DNA from: Paenibacillus tritici
GTDB lineage: Bacteria; Bacillota; Bacilli; Paenibacillales; Paenibacillaceae
Direction of reading: 5' to 3'
Length of the DNA: 64,000 nucleotides
Assembly (NCBI RefSeq): GCF_013204885.1
Contig: NZ_JABMKX010000001.1
Span: 291,284-355,283, forward strand
Positions within the stretch are counted from its first letter, which is position 1, and each line of letters opens with the position of its first letter. The position numbers and the translations under genes are program-made. The notes under the pieces were generated by a model. That model ran no database searches. It had not been told where the DNA came from and saw nothing but the letters and a program-made list of their open reading frames with translations. Shown piece after piece: positions 50,848-59,485 of this stretch.

Positions 50848-51301
50848 AGAGGAGCAAGGCAGGCAGAGAACGGATTAAGGTTGTCACGATTGCTGAGGAG
50901 CCATTGGAAGTGGTCCCTCACGTCAGTGCGGCCCGCGGCAGTCAAGGGATTGTATATGAAGGGCTCCCTGTATACCGGGGGGAGATTCTGGGGCTGCCGG
51001 TGGAGGTGGAGGCGCTGATTGTGGCATCGGACCTTCAAGGACTTCATGATAACGGTGAATATGGGGACCTGCTAGTGGGTGAGATGCTGCCTGCAACGCT
51101 GGAAGGCCTGCTATAGATCCATCTGCCTGGAGTACATCCTGATAAGGTGCTGGTCTGTTTATGCGGTGATTTATATGGGGATACTGCTGTAAGAGGTTCG
51201 AACGGCGACCCGCTCCCGGTGTGGAGGGCCTTCCGCAATACATTCGGGACGGTGCTGGGTGTGAATGGCAATCATGATCTTCTCTCCCCAAAAGGGTGCT
51301 G
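50844..51301 (+). pseudogene. Broken metallophosphoesterase
   Basis: The frame from 50844 reads through a start like IVASDLQGLHDNGEYGDLLVGE, meets TAG at 51114-51116, and continues in frame as IHLPGVHPDKVLVCLCGDLYGD and then VLGVNGNHDLLSPKGC before TGA at 51299. CGDLYG and GNHD are the Asp and Asn-His metal motifs of calcineurin-like phosphoesterases. A single CAG (Gln) to TAG change would explain the first stop. The C-terminal half, with the later metal histidines, is missing. So the gene is inactive by both a nonsense change and truncation. Confidence 0.8.
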
Positions 51302-51382
51302 ATCTTCACCGCCGCGGTTATGGATTGAACCTGGCGGACGCCTGGAGCAGAAGCTGCAGTTCGCCTAACGCTTGTCCGTAAA

Positions 51383-51411
51383 CTTTACAAACAGCATCGG
51401 AATAGGTATAA
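51383..51411 (+). promoter_or_regulatory. Strong sigma-A promoter of the KdpD-N-like / mrp region
   Basis: TTTACA (51383-51388), a 17-bp spacer and TATAAT (51406-51411). Transcription should begin near 51418, so an 80-90 nt leader precedes the gene. Confidence 0.75.
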
Positions 51412-51443
51412 TTTAAGTATATTTCAGGGTTTGAAACAACAAA

Positions 51444-51471
51444 GAGGGGCCTAACGCCATTAGGCTCCTTT
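51444..51471 (+). terminator. Terminator in the leader, possible attenuator
   Basis: AGGGGCCTAA (51444-51453) pairs with TTAGGCTCCT (51459-51468) around CGCCA, then TTTTGTATTTT. It lies between the promoter at 51383 and the gene at 51508, so it should end most transcripts unless relieved. Confidence 0.75.
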
Positions 51472-51507
51472 TGTATTTTCACCCATGTTAACAGGAGGGC
51501 GAAAGTC

Positions 51508-52134
51508 ATTCACAAGGAAAAGATTTTGGTATGTGTTCATTATGGGCCGCATGGGGAGCGTCTAATCCGGCGTGGTGTCGAGCTGTCTGAGATGCTTGGG
51601 GCACCGCTCTATGTGCTTAATGTGGATAGTTCAGACAGCGATGAATATAATCATAGCAAAGAAATGTATATGGCTGTCTGGAAGCGTCTGGCGGAGGAAG
51701 CCGGAGCAGAATTTATGGTCCGCAAACGCCGGGGCCGCAAGACAACGGATGTGATTGTTGAAGCAGCAGAAGAGAAAGAGGTCACTCAGATCATTATTGG
51801 CCAATCCGCCCAGACCTTGTGGCAGGAGCTGACCAAACGCAACTTCGTCAATGAGCTGATCAGCAAGATGAAGATGATGGATCTGCATGTCGTTGCAGTT
51901 CAGCGTATGCGCGCCGGCCTCGAAGAGACCCATGAAGAAGGGGTAATCTCTTATCTGGTGAAGAATGAGGGCGTGTACCAGCTCAGCGATGAGCCGGAAG
52001 GCAACGATTACATCAAAGGCAAATTTTTTCATGAATTGCACACAGAATTTGAGAATGGCTTGTTCAGAATTGAGCAAGATGGTAAAGCGAGATATTTGCA
52101 TATCTGTGAAGGAACGTTGACCGAGCCATTATAA
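51508..52134 (+). CDS. KdpD-N-terminal-like / universal stress domain protein
   Basis: About 208 residues. The strong RBS AGGAGGG (51493-51499) points to an ATT at 51508, giving a start like xHKEKILVCVHYGPHGERLIRRG; the first standard start, TTG at 51526, would cut the first beta strand and lies 26 nt from the RBS. Universal-stress fold as in KdpD: ILVCVHYGPHGERLI, LYVLNVDSSDSDEY, VIVEAAEEKEVTQIIIGQSAQTLWQEL. No kinase domain. It lies 73 bp before mrpA and is probably co-transcribed, linking a nucleotide- or K+-sensing domain to Na+ export. Confidence 0.8.
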   Translation: MHKEKILVCVHYGPHGERLIRRGVELSEMLGAPLYVLNVDSSDSDEYNHSKEMYMAVWKRLAEEAGAEFMVRKRRGRKTTDVIVEAAEEKEVTQIIIGQSAQTLWQELTKRNFVNELISKMKMMDLHVVAVQRMRAGLEETHEEGVISYLVKNEGVYQLSDEPEGNDYIKGKFFHELHTEFENGLFRIEQDGKARYLHICEGTLTEPL

Positions 52135-52207
52135 CCGGCTCTTGTCTTCAGGAAGTAAGTACCAGCGTTCACAACCCAAATTGTAAAATGGAAAAGGAGG
52201 CTTGCCT

Positions 52208-55066
52208 TTGCTGCATATAACCGTTCTAGTTCCGTTTCTCCTGGCCCTGATGATAGCGCTTCTGCGCGGGAGGATGCGAAAGCTCCATAGAGGATGGCTT
52301 GTATTAGCCGCACCGCTGGCGTTATTCATATATTTCTTGACCCGGATTCCAGTCATCAAGGGAGGGGATCTCGGATATGAGACCTTGTCTTGGATTCCTT
52401 CCCTTGGTATTGATCTGGTCTTCCACCTGGATGGATTAAGTTTGCTGTTTGCCTTATTAATTACGGGAATGGGCACCCTGGTCTTTATCTATTCCATCTT
52501 TTATCTGGATAAACGCAAGGAAGAGCTGACGCCGTTCTATGTATATCTTCTGTTATTCATGGGGGCGATGCTTGGAGTCGTGCTGTCCGATAATCTCATG
52601 GTGTTATACGGATTCTGGGAGCTCACGAGTGTCTCGTCGTTCCTTCTGATTGCCTACTGGCACCGGAGACAGAAATCACGCTATGGCGCACAAAAGTCAA
52701 TGCTGATTACCGTCTTCGGCGGTCTGGCAATGTTCGCAGGCTTCTTAATGCTGTATGTGATTACGGGAACGTTCAGTATCCGCGAGATCTGGAGCCAGGT
52801 CGGCGACATCAGCGGACAGACGCTGTTCATTCCTGCAATGCTGTTGATTCTGCTGGGTGCCTTCACCAAATCGGCCCAGTTCCCCTTCCACATCTGGCTG
52901 CCTGATGCAATGGAAGCGCCGACTCCGGTCAGTGCGTATCTGCACTCGGCAACTATGGTCAAAGCCGGTTTATATTTGGTAGCACGTTTCAGCCCGGTGT
53001 TCGCGGGGCAACATGAGTGGTTTTGGATTGTGTCGGGTGTCGGCCTGATCACCTTGATCTATGGATCGATCCAGGCGATGAAGCAGACGGACCTGAAGGC
53101 TCTGTTAGCCTATTCTACAATCAGTCAGCTTGGACTGATTATGGGACTACTGGGAATGGGATCTGCCGCGTCCTTCTATACAGGGGAAGAGGCTGTATTC
53201 TATACCGCCGCAACAACGGCAGCACTATTTCATTTAATTAATCATGCCATATTCAAAGGTTCGCTCTTCATGGTGGTCGGAATTGTCGACCATGAGACGA
53301 ATACACGTGATCTGCGCAAGCTCGGGGGACTGGTGTCTCTGATGCCGGTAACCTTTACGCTGGCGCTGATTGGCAGCTTCTCGATGGCGGGGCTTCCCCC
53401 GTTTGCCGGATTCCTGAGCAAGGAAATGTTCTTCACGGCTGTGCTGAATATCAGACAGCTGGATATCTTCAGCCCCGGGTCTTTTTTCACAATCTTCCCG
53501 GTTCTGGCGTGGATTGCAAGCATATTTACCTTTGCATACAGCATGATTATGGTCTTCCATACCTTTTTTGGCAAATATCAGCCGGAGAAGCTGGACAAAA
53601 AACCGCATGAAGCGCCGTTCGGCCTTCTGCTTCCACCAGTTCTCCTGGCGCTGCTGGCTGTTGTCACCGGATTGTTCCCGAACATGCTGTCGAAGACACT
53701 GATCGTGCCGGGGATGAATGCCATTCATCCGCAGCTTGCAGCAACCGCACCTTTTGAGGTGAATATTCATTTCTGGCATGGATTCACAACCGAGGTCTGG
53801 ATGACTCTGGGCGTGATCATTCTGGGGATTATTGTATACCGTGTATATGGCAGGTTCAGCCTTGTTGAGAAAGAATGGCGCAGCGGATATACGCTGACAC
53901 AGGTATATGACGGAAGTATCCGTCTTGTTGAGCAGGCGTCACGTGCAATCACAGGGCTATATATGACAGGTTCCATGCGTCATTATCTAATGTACATTTT
54001 CACCTTGATTATTGTAACGGTTGGCGGCTCCATGCTGTATACGGAAGGCATTACGTTCGGCCAGGGGCAGTATGCTCCGGTCACCTTCTTCGAAGTCGTT
54101 GCAGTGCTGGTCATGCTGACTGGTGCGCTCGCCGTTCCGTTCGCGAAGTCTAGAGTCTCGGCGATTCTGCTGACGGGGATGGTCGGGTATATGGTGACCT
54201 TGCTCTTCATCCTGTTCCGCGCCCCCGATCTGGCACTGACACAGATGATCGTTGAAGTGGTGTCGGTCACGTTATTCCTGCTCTGCTTCCGGCATTTGCC
54301 GAAGCTTGAGCGGGAGAAGGTCCGGTTCCGGCTGAAGGTACCCAAGCTGATCATTGCCGTAGGATTCGGCGCTACGATGACACTGGTTGCCCTGGCTGCG
54401 CTTGGCAGCAGTCCGTTCGAGTCGATCTCAAGCTACTATGTGGAGAACAGCTACAAGCTGGGCGGCGGCAAAAACATGGTCAATGTGCTGCTGGTTGACT
54501 TCCGCGGCTTCGATACCATGTTTGAAATCACCGTGCTGGGTCTGGCTTCACTGGCTATCTATTCCATGATCAAGCTACAGCTTGACCAGGACAAATCGTC
54601 TGTTCTGATCAGAAGCAAACCTGTGGACAACCCGCAACGCTATGCCCGCAGCAATGATGTGCTGCTGAAGGCGGTCGCCAAAGTGGCCTTCGTGATTATC
54701 ATTACCTTCTCCCTGTACTTGTTCTTTGCCGGTCATAACCAGCCGGGAGGCGGCTTCATCGGAGCGCTGATGGCGGCGGCGGCACTCGTGCTGATTGCCA
54801 TTGCCTTTGGTACGGAGTTCGTTGAGAAGGTGCTGCCTGTCGATTATCGTAAGTTAATAGCCGTCGGAATCTCTATTGCTTTTCTCACAGGCATGGGTTC
54901 CTTTGTATTCGATGCTCCGTTCCTGACCCAAGCCTTCGGCTATTTCGAATTGCCGGTCATGGGCAAGACAGAGTTAACTACGGCGATGCTGTTCGATCTG
55001 GGCGTATACCTCTCGGTCATCGGTGTCACTATGAATATCATCTTTACGGTCGGGAGGGATAACTGA
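52208..55066 (+). CDS. mrpA: Na+/H+ antiporter subunit MrpA with fused MrpB
   Basis: About 952 residues; TTG at 52208 is preferred since AAAGGAGG ends 8 nt before it (a TTG at 52202 is too close). The ND5-like part has [41 protein letters not shown]-like [20 protein letters not shown], and the helix with [17 protein letters not shown]. The last 150 residues ([58 protein letters not shown]) match MrpB, normally a separate gene. First subunit of the Mrp complex, which exports Na+ for pH and salt tolerance. Confidence 0.93.
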   Translation: [952 protein letters not shown]

Positions 55067-55401
55067 TGGAGATCCTTATTGCCCTGGCGATCGGCGTCTT
55101 GTTCACCGTAGGTGCATATCTGGTCCTGTCCAAAAGCCTGCTCCGCATCCTGCTGGGAACCACGCTGCTGGCTCACGGCGTTCATCTGCTGCTGCTGACC
55201 ATGGCGGGACTGAAGACAGGCGCTTCCCCTCTGCTTGGGGAGAACGCGGACAGCTATGCCGATCCGCTGCCGCAGGCGCTTATCCTTACTTCGATTGTAA
55301 TCAGCTTTGGGGTATCCGCGTTCTTCATCGTCCTGGCCTACCGGGCCTACCGCTCGGCGGGTACGGATGATGTGGAAGGAAGCAAGGGGGAGAGACCATG
55401 A
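55066..55401 (+). CDS. mrpC: Na+/H+ antiporter subunit MrpC
   Basis: About 111 residues, NuoK-like, three membrane helices: ILIALAIGVLFTVGAYLVLS, ILLGTTLLAHGVHLLLLTMAG and ALILTSIVISFGVSAFFIVLAY. The middle one with the His and the PQALILTAIVI-type block are MrpC/NuoK marks. Its ATG overlaps the mrpA stop by one base (TGATG) and its stop overlaps the next start (ATGA), so the subunits are translationally coupled. Confidence 0.93.
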   Translation: MEILIALAIGVLFTVGAYLVLSKSLLRILLGTTLLAHGVHLLLLTMAGLKTGASPLLGENADSYADPLPQALILTSIVISFGVSAFFIVLAYRAYRSAGTDDVEGSKGERP

Positions 55402-56876
55402 ACAACCTGCTGGTGCTGCCTTTGCTGATTCCGGCCTTTACGGCGGTAATTCTGATTTTTCTGAAAGAAAAGATAAAGCTGCAGCGTATAATCAGTGCAA
55501 TCAGTGTACTGGTGAATATAGCAGTTGCGTTAATGATTATGTACCAGGTCAATACTGGCGGGATTCAAACACTGTACATGGGGGGATGGATCCCGCCTTA
55601 CGGCATCGTCTTCGTTGCCGACATGTTTGCGGCGCTGCTCGTATTGACGACTGCGGTGGTGGGGGCGGCCTGTCTGTTCTTTTCCTTCGCCAGCATCGGT
55701 GAAGAGCGGGAGCGGTTCTACTATTATACGTTCTTCCATTTCCTGCTGACCGGTGTGTTCGGCTCGTTCCTCACGGGAGACCTGTTCAACCTGTTTGTCT
55801 GTTTCGAGGTGTTGCTGGTGGCCTCCTACGCCATGATTGTACTCGGTGGAACGAGAGTGCAGCTGCGTGAGACACTCAAATATGTACTGGTTAATGTCAT
55901 TTCCTCCACCTTGTTTGTAGCCGCAATCGCCTATCTGTACGCAGCAACCGGGACACTGAATATGGCACATCTCGCCATGCGTGTAGCGGAGGCCGGGCAG
56001 GGCGGTGTGATGAGTGTTATTGCCGTACTTCTGCTGCTGGTGTTCTCGCTCAAAGCCGGTCTGCTGCTGTTCTTCTGGCTGCCGGATTCGTACAGTGCCC
56101 CTCCGCAGGCAGTAAGGGCCTTGTTCGGAGCTTTACTCACCAAAGTAGGACTGTATGCCATTACCCGGACGTTCTCGCTGATCTTCGTGCATGATATGGG
56201 CCTGACGCATACACTGATCGGCTGGATGGCAGGAGCCACTATGATTCTTGGAGCCATAGGGGCGCTGGCGTACAATGATCTTAGCCGGATCTTCAACTAT
56301 AATATTGTGATCAGCGTGGGATTCATCGCATTCGGCATATCTGTCGCAACTCAGGACTCGCTGAGCGGGGTAGTGTTCTACCTGATGCACGATATGATTG
56401 CCAAGGCGCTGCTGTTCTTCCTGGGCGGACTGATTATCGCGGCCTCGGGAACCGAGCAGCTTAAGCTGATGGGCGGTCTAATCCGCCGGTATCCGTGGAC
56501 GGGCTGGATGTTCTTCATCCTGACGCTGGCCCTGGTAGGAGTCCCTCCGCTTAGCGGTTTTGCCGGGAAGGTCATGATGGTCCGCAGCGGCTTCGGGGAG
56601 CAGCATACCGTGCTTGCGCTCATCGCCCTGGCTTCGAGCTTCGTCGTGTTGTATTCACTGATCAAAGTGTTCCAGCAGGTATTCTGGGGAGGCGAGAAGA
56701 ACGAAGAAGAAATCCGCCCTCTGCGCTACAAAGCCATGATGGCACCGGCTGCCGTGCTGTTTGTTCTCGTGATCCTAATGGGTATCGGCGCCGAGCTGGT
56801 GAACGGCTATGTGGTGCAGGCCGGTGCGGTACTCGCTGATCCGGCAGCGTACATTAACGCTGTCATGAAGGAGTAG
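55398..56876 (+). CDS. mrpD: Na+/H+ antiporter subunit MrpD
   Basis: About 492 residues, fourteen membrane helices, NuoN/M-like. Marks: VCFEVLLVASYAMIVLGGTR (conserved Glu of helix 5), SLKAGLLLFFWLPDSYSAPPQAVRALFGALLTKVGLYAITR (the Lys, Pro and Ser/Ala block), LMHDMIAKALLFFLGGLI, and LVGVPPLSGFAGK. It is a proton- or cation-translocating core subunit. Overlaps mrpC; mrpE begins at the next base after its stop. Confidence 0.94.
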   Translation: MNNLLVLPLLIPAFTAVILIFLKEKIKLQRIISAISVLVNIAVALMIMYQVNTGGIQTLYMGGWIPPYGIVFVADMFAALLVLTTAVVGAACLFFSFASIGEERERFYYYTFFHFLLTGVFGSFLTGDLFNLFVCFEVLLVASYAMIVLGGTRVQLRETLKYVLVNVISSTLFVAAIAYLYAATGTLNMAHLAMRVAEAGQGGVMSVIAVLLLLVFSLKAGLLLFFWLPDSYSAPPQAVRALFGALLTKVGLYAITRTFSLIFVHDMGLTHTLIGWMAGATMILGAIGALAYNDLSRIFNYNIVISVGFIAFGISVATQDSLSGVVFYLMHDMIAKALLFFLGGLIIAASGTEQLKLMGGLIRRYPWTGWMFFILTLALVGVPPLSGFAGKVMMVRSGFGEQHTVLALIALASSFVVLYSLIKVFQQVFWGGEKNEEEIRPLRYKAMMAPAAVLFVLVILMGIGAELVNGYVVQAGAVLADPAAYINAVMKE

Positions 56877-57362
56877 ATGAAGATGGCCTTTCAAATATTA
56901 TTGAATCTCATGATAGCCTTCCTGTGGATGTTCCTGAATAATGATTGGACGGCCTCCGGCTTCATCGTCGGGTACGCGCTGGGGGTTGCCGTTCTCATTG
57001 TCATGCGCCGGTTCTTCGGCGGGCGGCTGTATCTGGGCAAAGTGTGGGCGATCCTGAAGCTGGCGGGTCTGCTGCTGCGGGAGCTGGTCGTATCCAGTTA
57101 TGTTGTGGTGAAGGCAGTGCTTAGACCGAATCTCAACATCCGCCCGGCTATTCTGATGTACCATACAGAGCTGAAGTCGGACTGGGAGGTAGCGGTGCTG
57201 ATCACCATGCTCTGCCTTACACCGGGCTCCGTCGTGCTGGAGGTATCCAAAGACAACCGCACCCTATATATTCATGCGATGGATATAACGGATGTGGAGC
57301 AGTTCGACGCGAATATCCGCAATACGTTTGAACGCGCGATTCTGGAGGTGACCCGTTCATGA
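56877..57362 (+). CDS. mrpE: Na+/H+ antiporter subunit MrpE
   Basis: About 161 residues, two or three membrane helices at the N-terminus (LLNLMIAFLWMFLNNDWTASGFIVGY) and a cytosolic C-terminal domain with VALITMLCLTPGSVVLEVS-like VLITMLCLTPGSVVLEVS and LYIHAMDI, the family signature. It starts directly after the mrpD stop with AAGGAG in the end of mrpD. Needed for full Mrp function though not ion-conducting by homology. Confidence 0.93.
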   Translation: MKMAFQILLNLMIAFLWMFLNNDWTASGFIVGYALGVAVLIVMRRFFGGRLYLGKVWAILKLAGLLLRELVVSSYVVVKAVLRPNLNIRPAILMYHTELKSDWEVAVLITMLCLTPGSVVLEVSKDNRTLYIHAMDITDVEQFDANIRNTFERAILEVTRS

Positions 57363-57652
57363 TTCACTTTATCCTCATGCTGTCGCTTTCCATTATGGTA
57401 ATCTCTATTGCCATCTGCGCCTGGCGGCTGGTCAAGGGACCTTCACTGCCTGACCGGGTGGCTGCGCTGGATACTATTGGAATCAATTTGCTGGCGATGG
57501 TAGCGGTTCTCTCGATCCTGTTTAAGACCGAGGCCTATATCGAATATATTCTGCTCATCGGAATTCTCTCTTTTATCGGCACGATGGCACTGGCCAGATA
57601 TATCGAAAGGGGAGTGGTGTTTGAATATGGAAATGATCAAGACGGCAGTTGA
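57359..57652 (+). CDS. mrpF: Na+/H+ antiporter subunit MrpF
   Basis: About 97 residues, three membrane helices, with the signature ISIAICAWRLVKGPSLPDRVAALDTIGINLLA (Pro-x-Asp-Arg in the loop, charged residues inside the membrane). The start overlaps mrpE by 4 bp and the end overlaps mrpG by 32 bp. Confidence 0.93.
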   Translation: MIHFILMLSLSIMVISIAICAWRLVKGPSLPDRVAALDTIGINLLAMVAVLSILFKTEAYIEYILLIGILSFIGTMALARYIERGVVFEYGNDQDGS

Positions 57653-58022
57653 ATTACTGTTTGTCCTGCTTATTCTGACCGGTGCACTGCTAAGCGCCGT
57701 CAGTTCCGTGGGGCTGATCCGCTTGCCGGATGTCTATTTGCGATCACATGCCGCAGCCAAAAGTGCTACGCTGGGTGTGCTCTGTATCCTCAGCGGCGCG
57801 TTTCTCTATTTTGCCTTTTTTCTCGATTTCGTCAGTGCGAAGCTGCTGCTGGGAATCGTCTTCGTATTCATGACTTCGCCGCTGTCTGCCCATCTGACCG
57901 GCCGTGCGGCCTACCGTTCCGGTGTTCCGCTCTGGAACCGCCGCATCCAGGATGACCTCAAGGGGGCGCTGGAGAAGGAACAGCTGAAGGAACAGGCGAA
58001 GACCGATTCATCCTCGTCATAA
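57621..58022 (+). CDS. mrpG: Na+/H+ antiporter subunit MrpG
   Basis: About 133 residues from a TTG at 57621 with GGGGAG 8 nt upstream; an ATG at 57627 is also possible. Three membrane helices and the family block SSVGLIRLPDVYLRSHAAAKSATLGVLCIL (Arg-Leu-Pro-Asp, His). Last gene of the mrp operon. The charged tail after TGRAAYRSGV is somewhat long. Strong terminator follows. Confidence 0.93.
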   Translation: MNMEMIKTAVELLFVLLILTGALLSAVSSVGLIRLPDVYLRSHAAAKSATLGVLCILSGAFLYFAFFLDFVSAKLLLGIVFVFMTSPLSAHLTGRAAYRSGVPLWNRRIQDDLKGALEKEQLKEQAKTDSSSS

Positions 58023-58031
58023 TCAAATAAG

Positions 58032-58078
58032 AACAGGGATGTCCGAAGCACCTTGAGTCGCTGCGGGACATCCCTGTT
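58032..58078. terminator. Terminator of the mrp operon
   Basis: AACAGGGATGTCC pairs with GGACATCCCTGTT. It lies between convergent genes. Confidence 0.9.
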
Positions 58079-58109
58079 GTGATATTTGGCTATGAACGGA
58101 TGGCAGAGG

Positions 58110-59348
58110 TTAATTAGAAGCGTGCTGGTGTACGGTTCGTCTGCGGTACAGATGCAGCAGCAGATACGAGGCGGCAAAGGCTGCCGTAACCAGCCACAAG
58201 GGGATTCGCGGGTCCAGCTTGTATGCCCAGCCCCCGATAATGCCCGCAGGTGCGGTGAACACCAGGATCAGCACGGACAGCATAGAGAATACCTTCGCCC
58301 GTTTATCATCATCAATCGCGTTCTGCACGGCTGCCTCCAGATAAGGAGAGCTGATCATCAGTCCCACAGCTGCGAGAATGGTGCTAAGCCCGATCCAGAT
58401 GAAGCTTGCTGAAGGATAGAGAACCAGCATGGCATTCGAGAGAGCAGATAAGCCGAAGCCGGCCATCATGGAGCGGTTAGCGCTCTGATCCGGGATTCTG
58501 GGCATCAGCAGCCACAGGGTCAACAGCATGATGACCGAGGACACCGCCGGGAACAGAGAGAGAATGCCGCTGTCCAGATGAATATAATCTGCGAGATACA
58601 GATACAGGTAGGTGCTTTTCAGCGTGGCCTGGAAGTTGAACAGAATATAGACGCCGAAGATCAGCAGCAGATTGCGCTCAGCCCCCAGGTCACGGAAAGC
58701 GCCGCCATATTCAACCAGACTCTCTCTAAGGCTTAGCTCCCGGATCTCCTGCCGTTTCCTGATCCCGGCTTCGGTCTCCCGGGTCGTCAGATGACGGCCT
58801 ACGAACTGGAAGGTCATGAAGAGGAAGGCCAGCACATACATGATCCTCATGCCTTGAACCATACCGTATTGGTGGACAAGCAGACCGCCCAGCGGTGCGA
58901 ACAGTCCTCCGATAACCCCGATGATCTGCAGTAATGTGAATACATAGGTCCGGTCAGCGGGACGGGTATCTTCAACAATCAGGCAGTAAAAGGCGATATG
59001 CGGCACACGCTGGAATCCGTTGATCACCGCGGCCGCCACAAAAAACCACAGGTTCTGTGAAAAGGCCCACAGCAAGGTTGCCAGACTCCAGCTCAGCAGG
59101 TCGAAATATAAAATAGCCCGCTTGCGTCCCAGACGGTCCGTTAAATATCCGCTGAGCAAAGACGAGAACACCTGTACAATCAGTCCGATGGTTGTGATCC
59201 ATCCGATGTTCACCTCCGTCAGTCCCAGCTCGTACATGTACAAGGTGGCATAGGTAGAGAACATACTAAAGGGAATCAGGAAAAAAGGCTCAAAGGTCAA
59301 GCAGCCCCGGCTGTTTCCTTGCAGCCGCGGAAAAAAGGGTTTGGCCAT
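58110..59348 (-). CDS. MFS transporter
   Basis: About 412 residues from the ATG at 59348, with TTGGAGGA upstream (an in-frame TTG within that RBS is not used). Twelve membrane helices: FLIPFSMFSTYATLYMYELGL, motif A in LLSGYLTDRLGRKRAILYFD (GxxxDRxGRK), a middle loop of about 30 charged residues (TTRETEAGIRKRQEIRELSL), and helices to the end. General secondary exporter or sugar transporter; substrate unknown. Converges on mrp. Confidence 0.88.
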   Translation of the reverse strand: MAKPFFPRLQGNSRGCLTFEPFFLIPFSMFSTYATLYMYELGLTEVNIGWITTIGLIVQVFSSLLSGYLTDRLGRKRAILYFDLLSWSLATLLWAFSQNLWFFVAAAVINGFQRVPHIAFYCLIVEDTRPADRTYVFTLLQIIGVIGGLFAPLGGLLVHQYGMVQGMRIMYVLAFLFMTFQFVGRHLTTRETEAGIRKRQEIRELSLRESLVEYGGAFRDLGAERNLLLIFGVYILFNFQATLKSTYLYLYLADYIHLDSGILSLFPAVSSVIMLLTLWLLMPRIPDQSANRSMMAGFGLSALSNAMLVLYPSASFIWIGLSTILAAVGLMISSPYLEAAVQNAIDDDKRAKVFSMLSVLILVFTAPAGIIGGWAYKLDPRIPLWLVTAAFAASYLLLHLYRRRTVHQHASN

Positions 59349-59485
59349 GATGAAATCCTCCAAGTTGTCATTTGAATATACCGCTTCAGATTATAGAAAG
59401 ATAACTATACTATTCTATGGGAAGCAGTAAGACTTTATCAAGAGCCAAACCCTATATTTATTTATCACAAATTGGAGTTGAGGAC

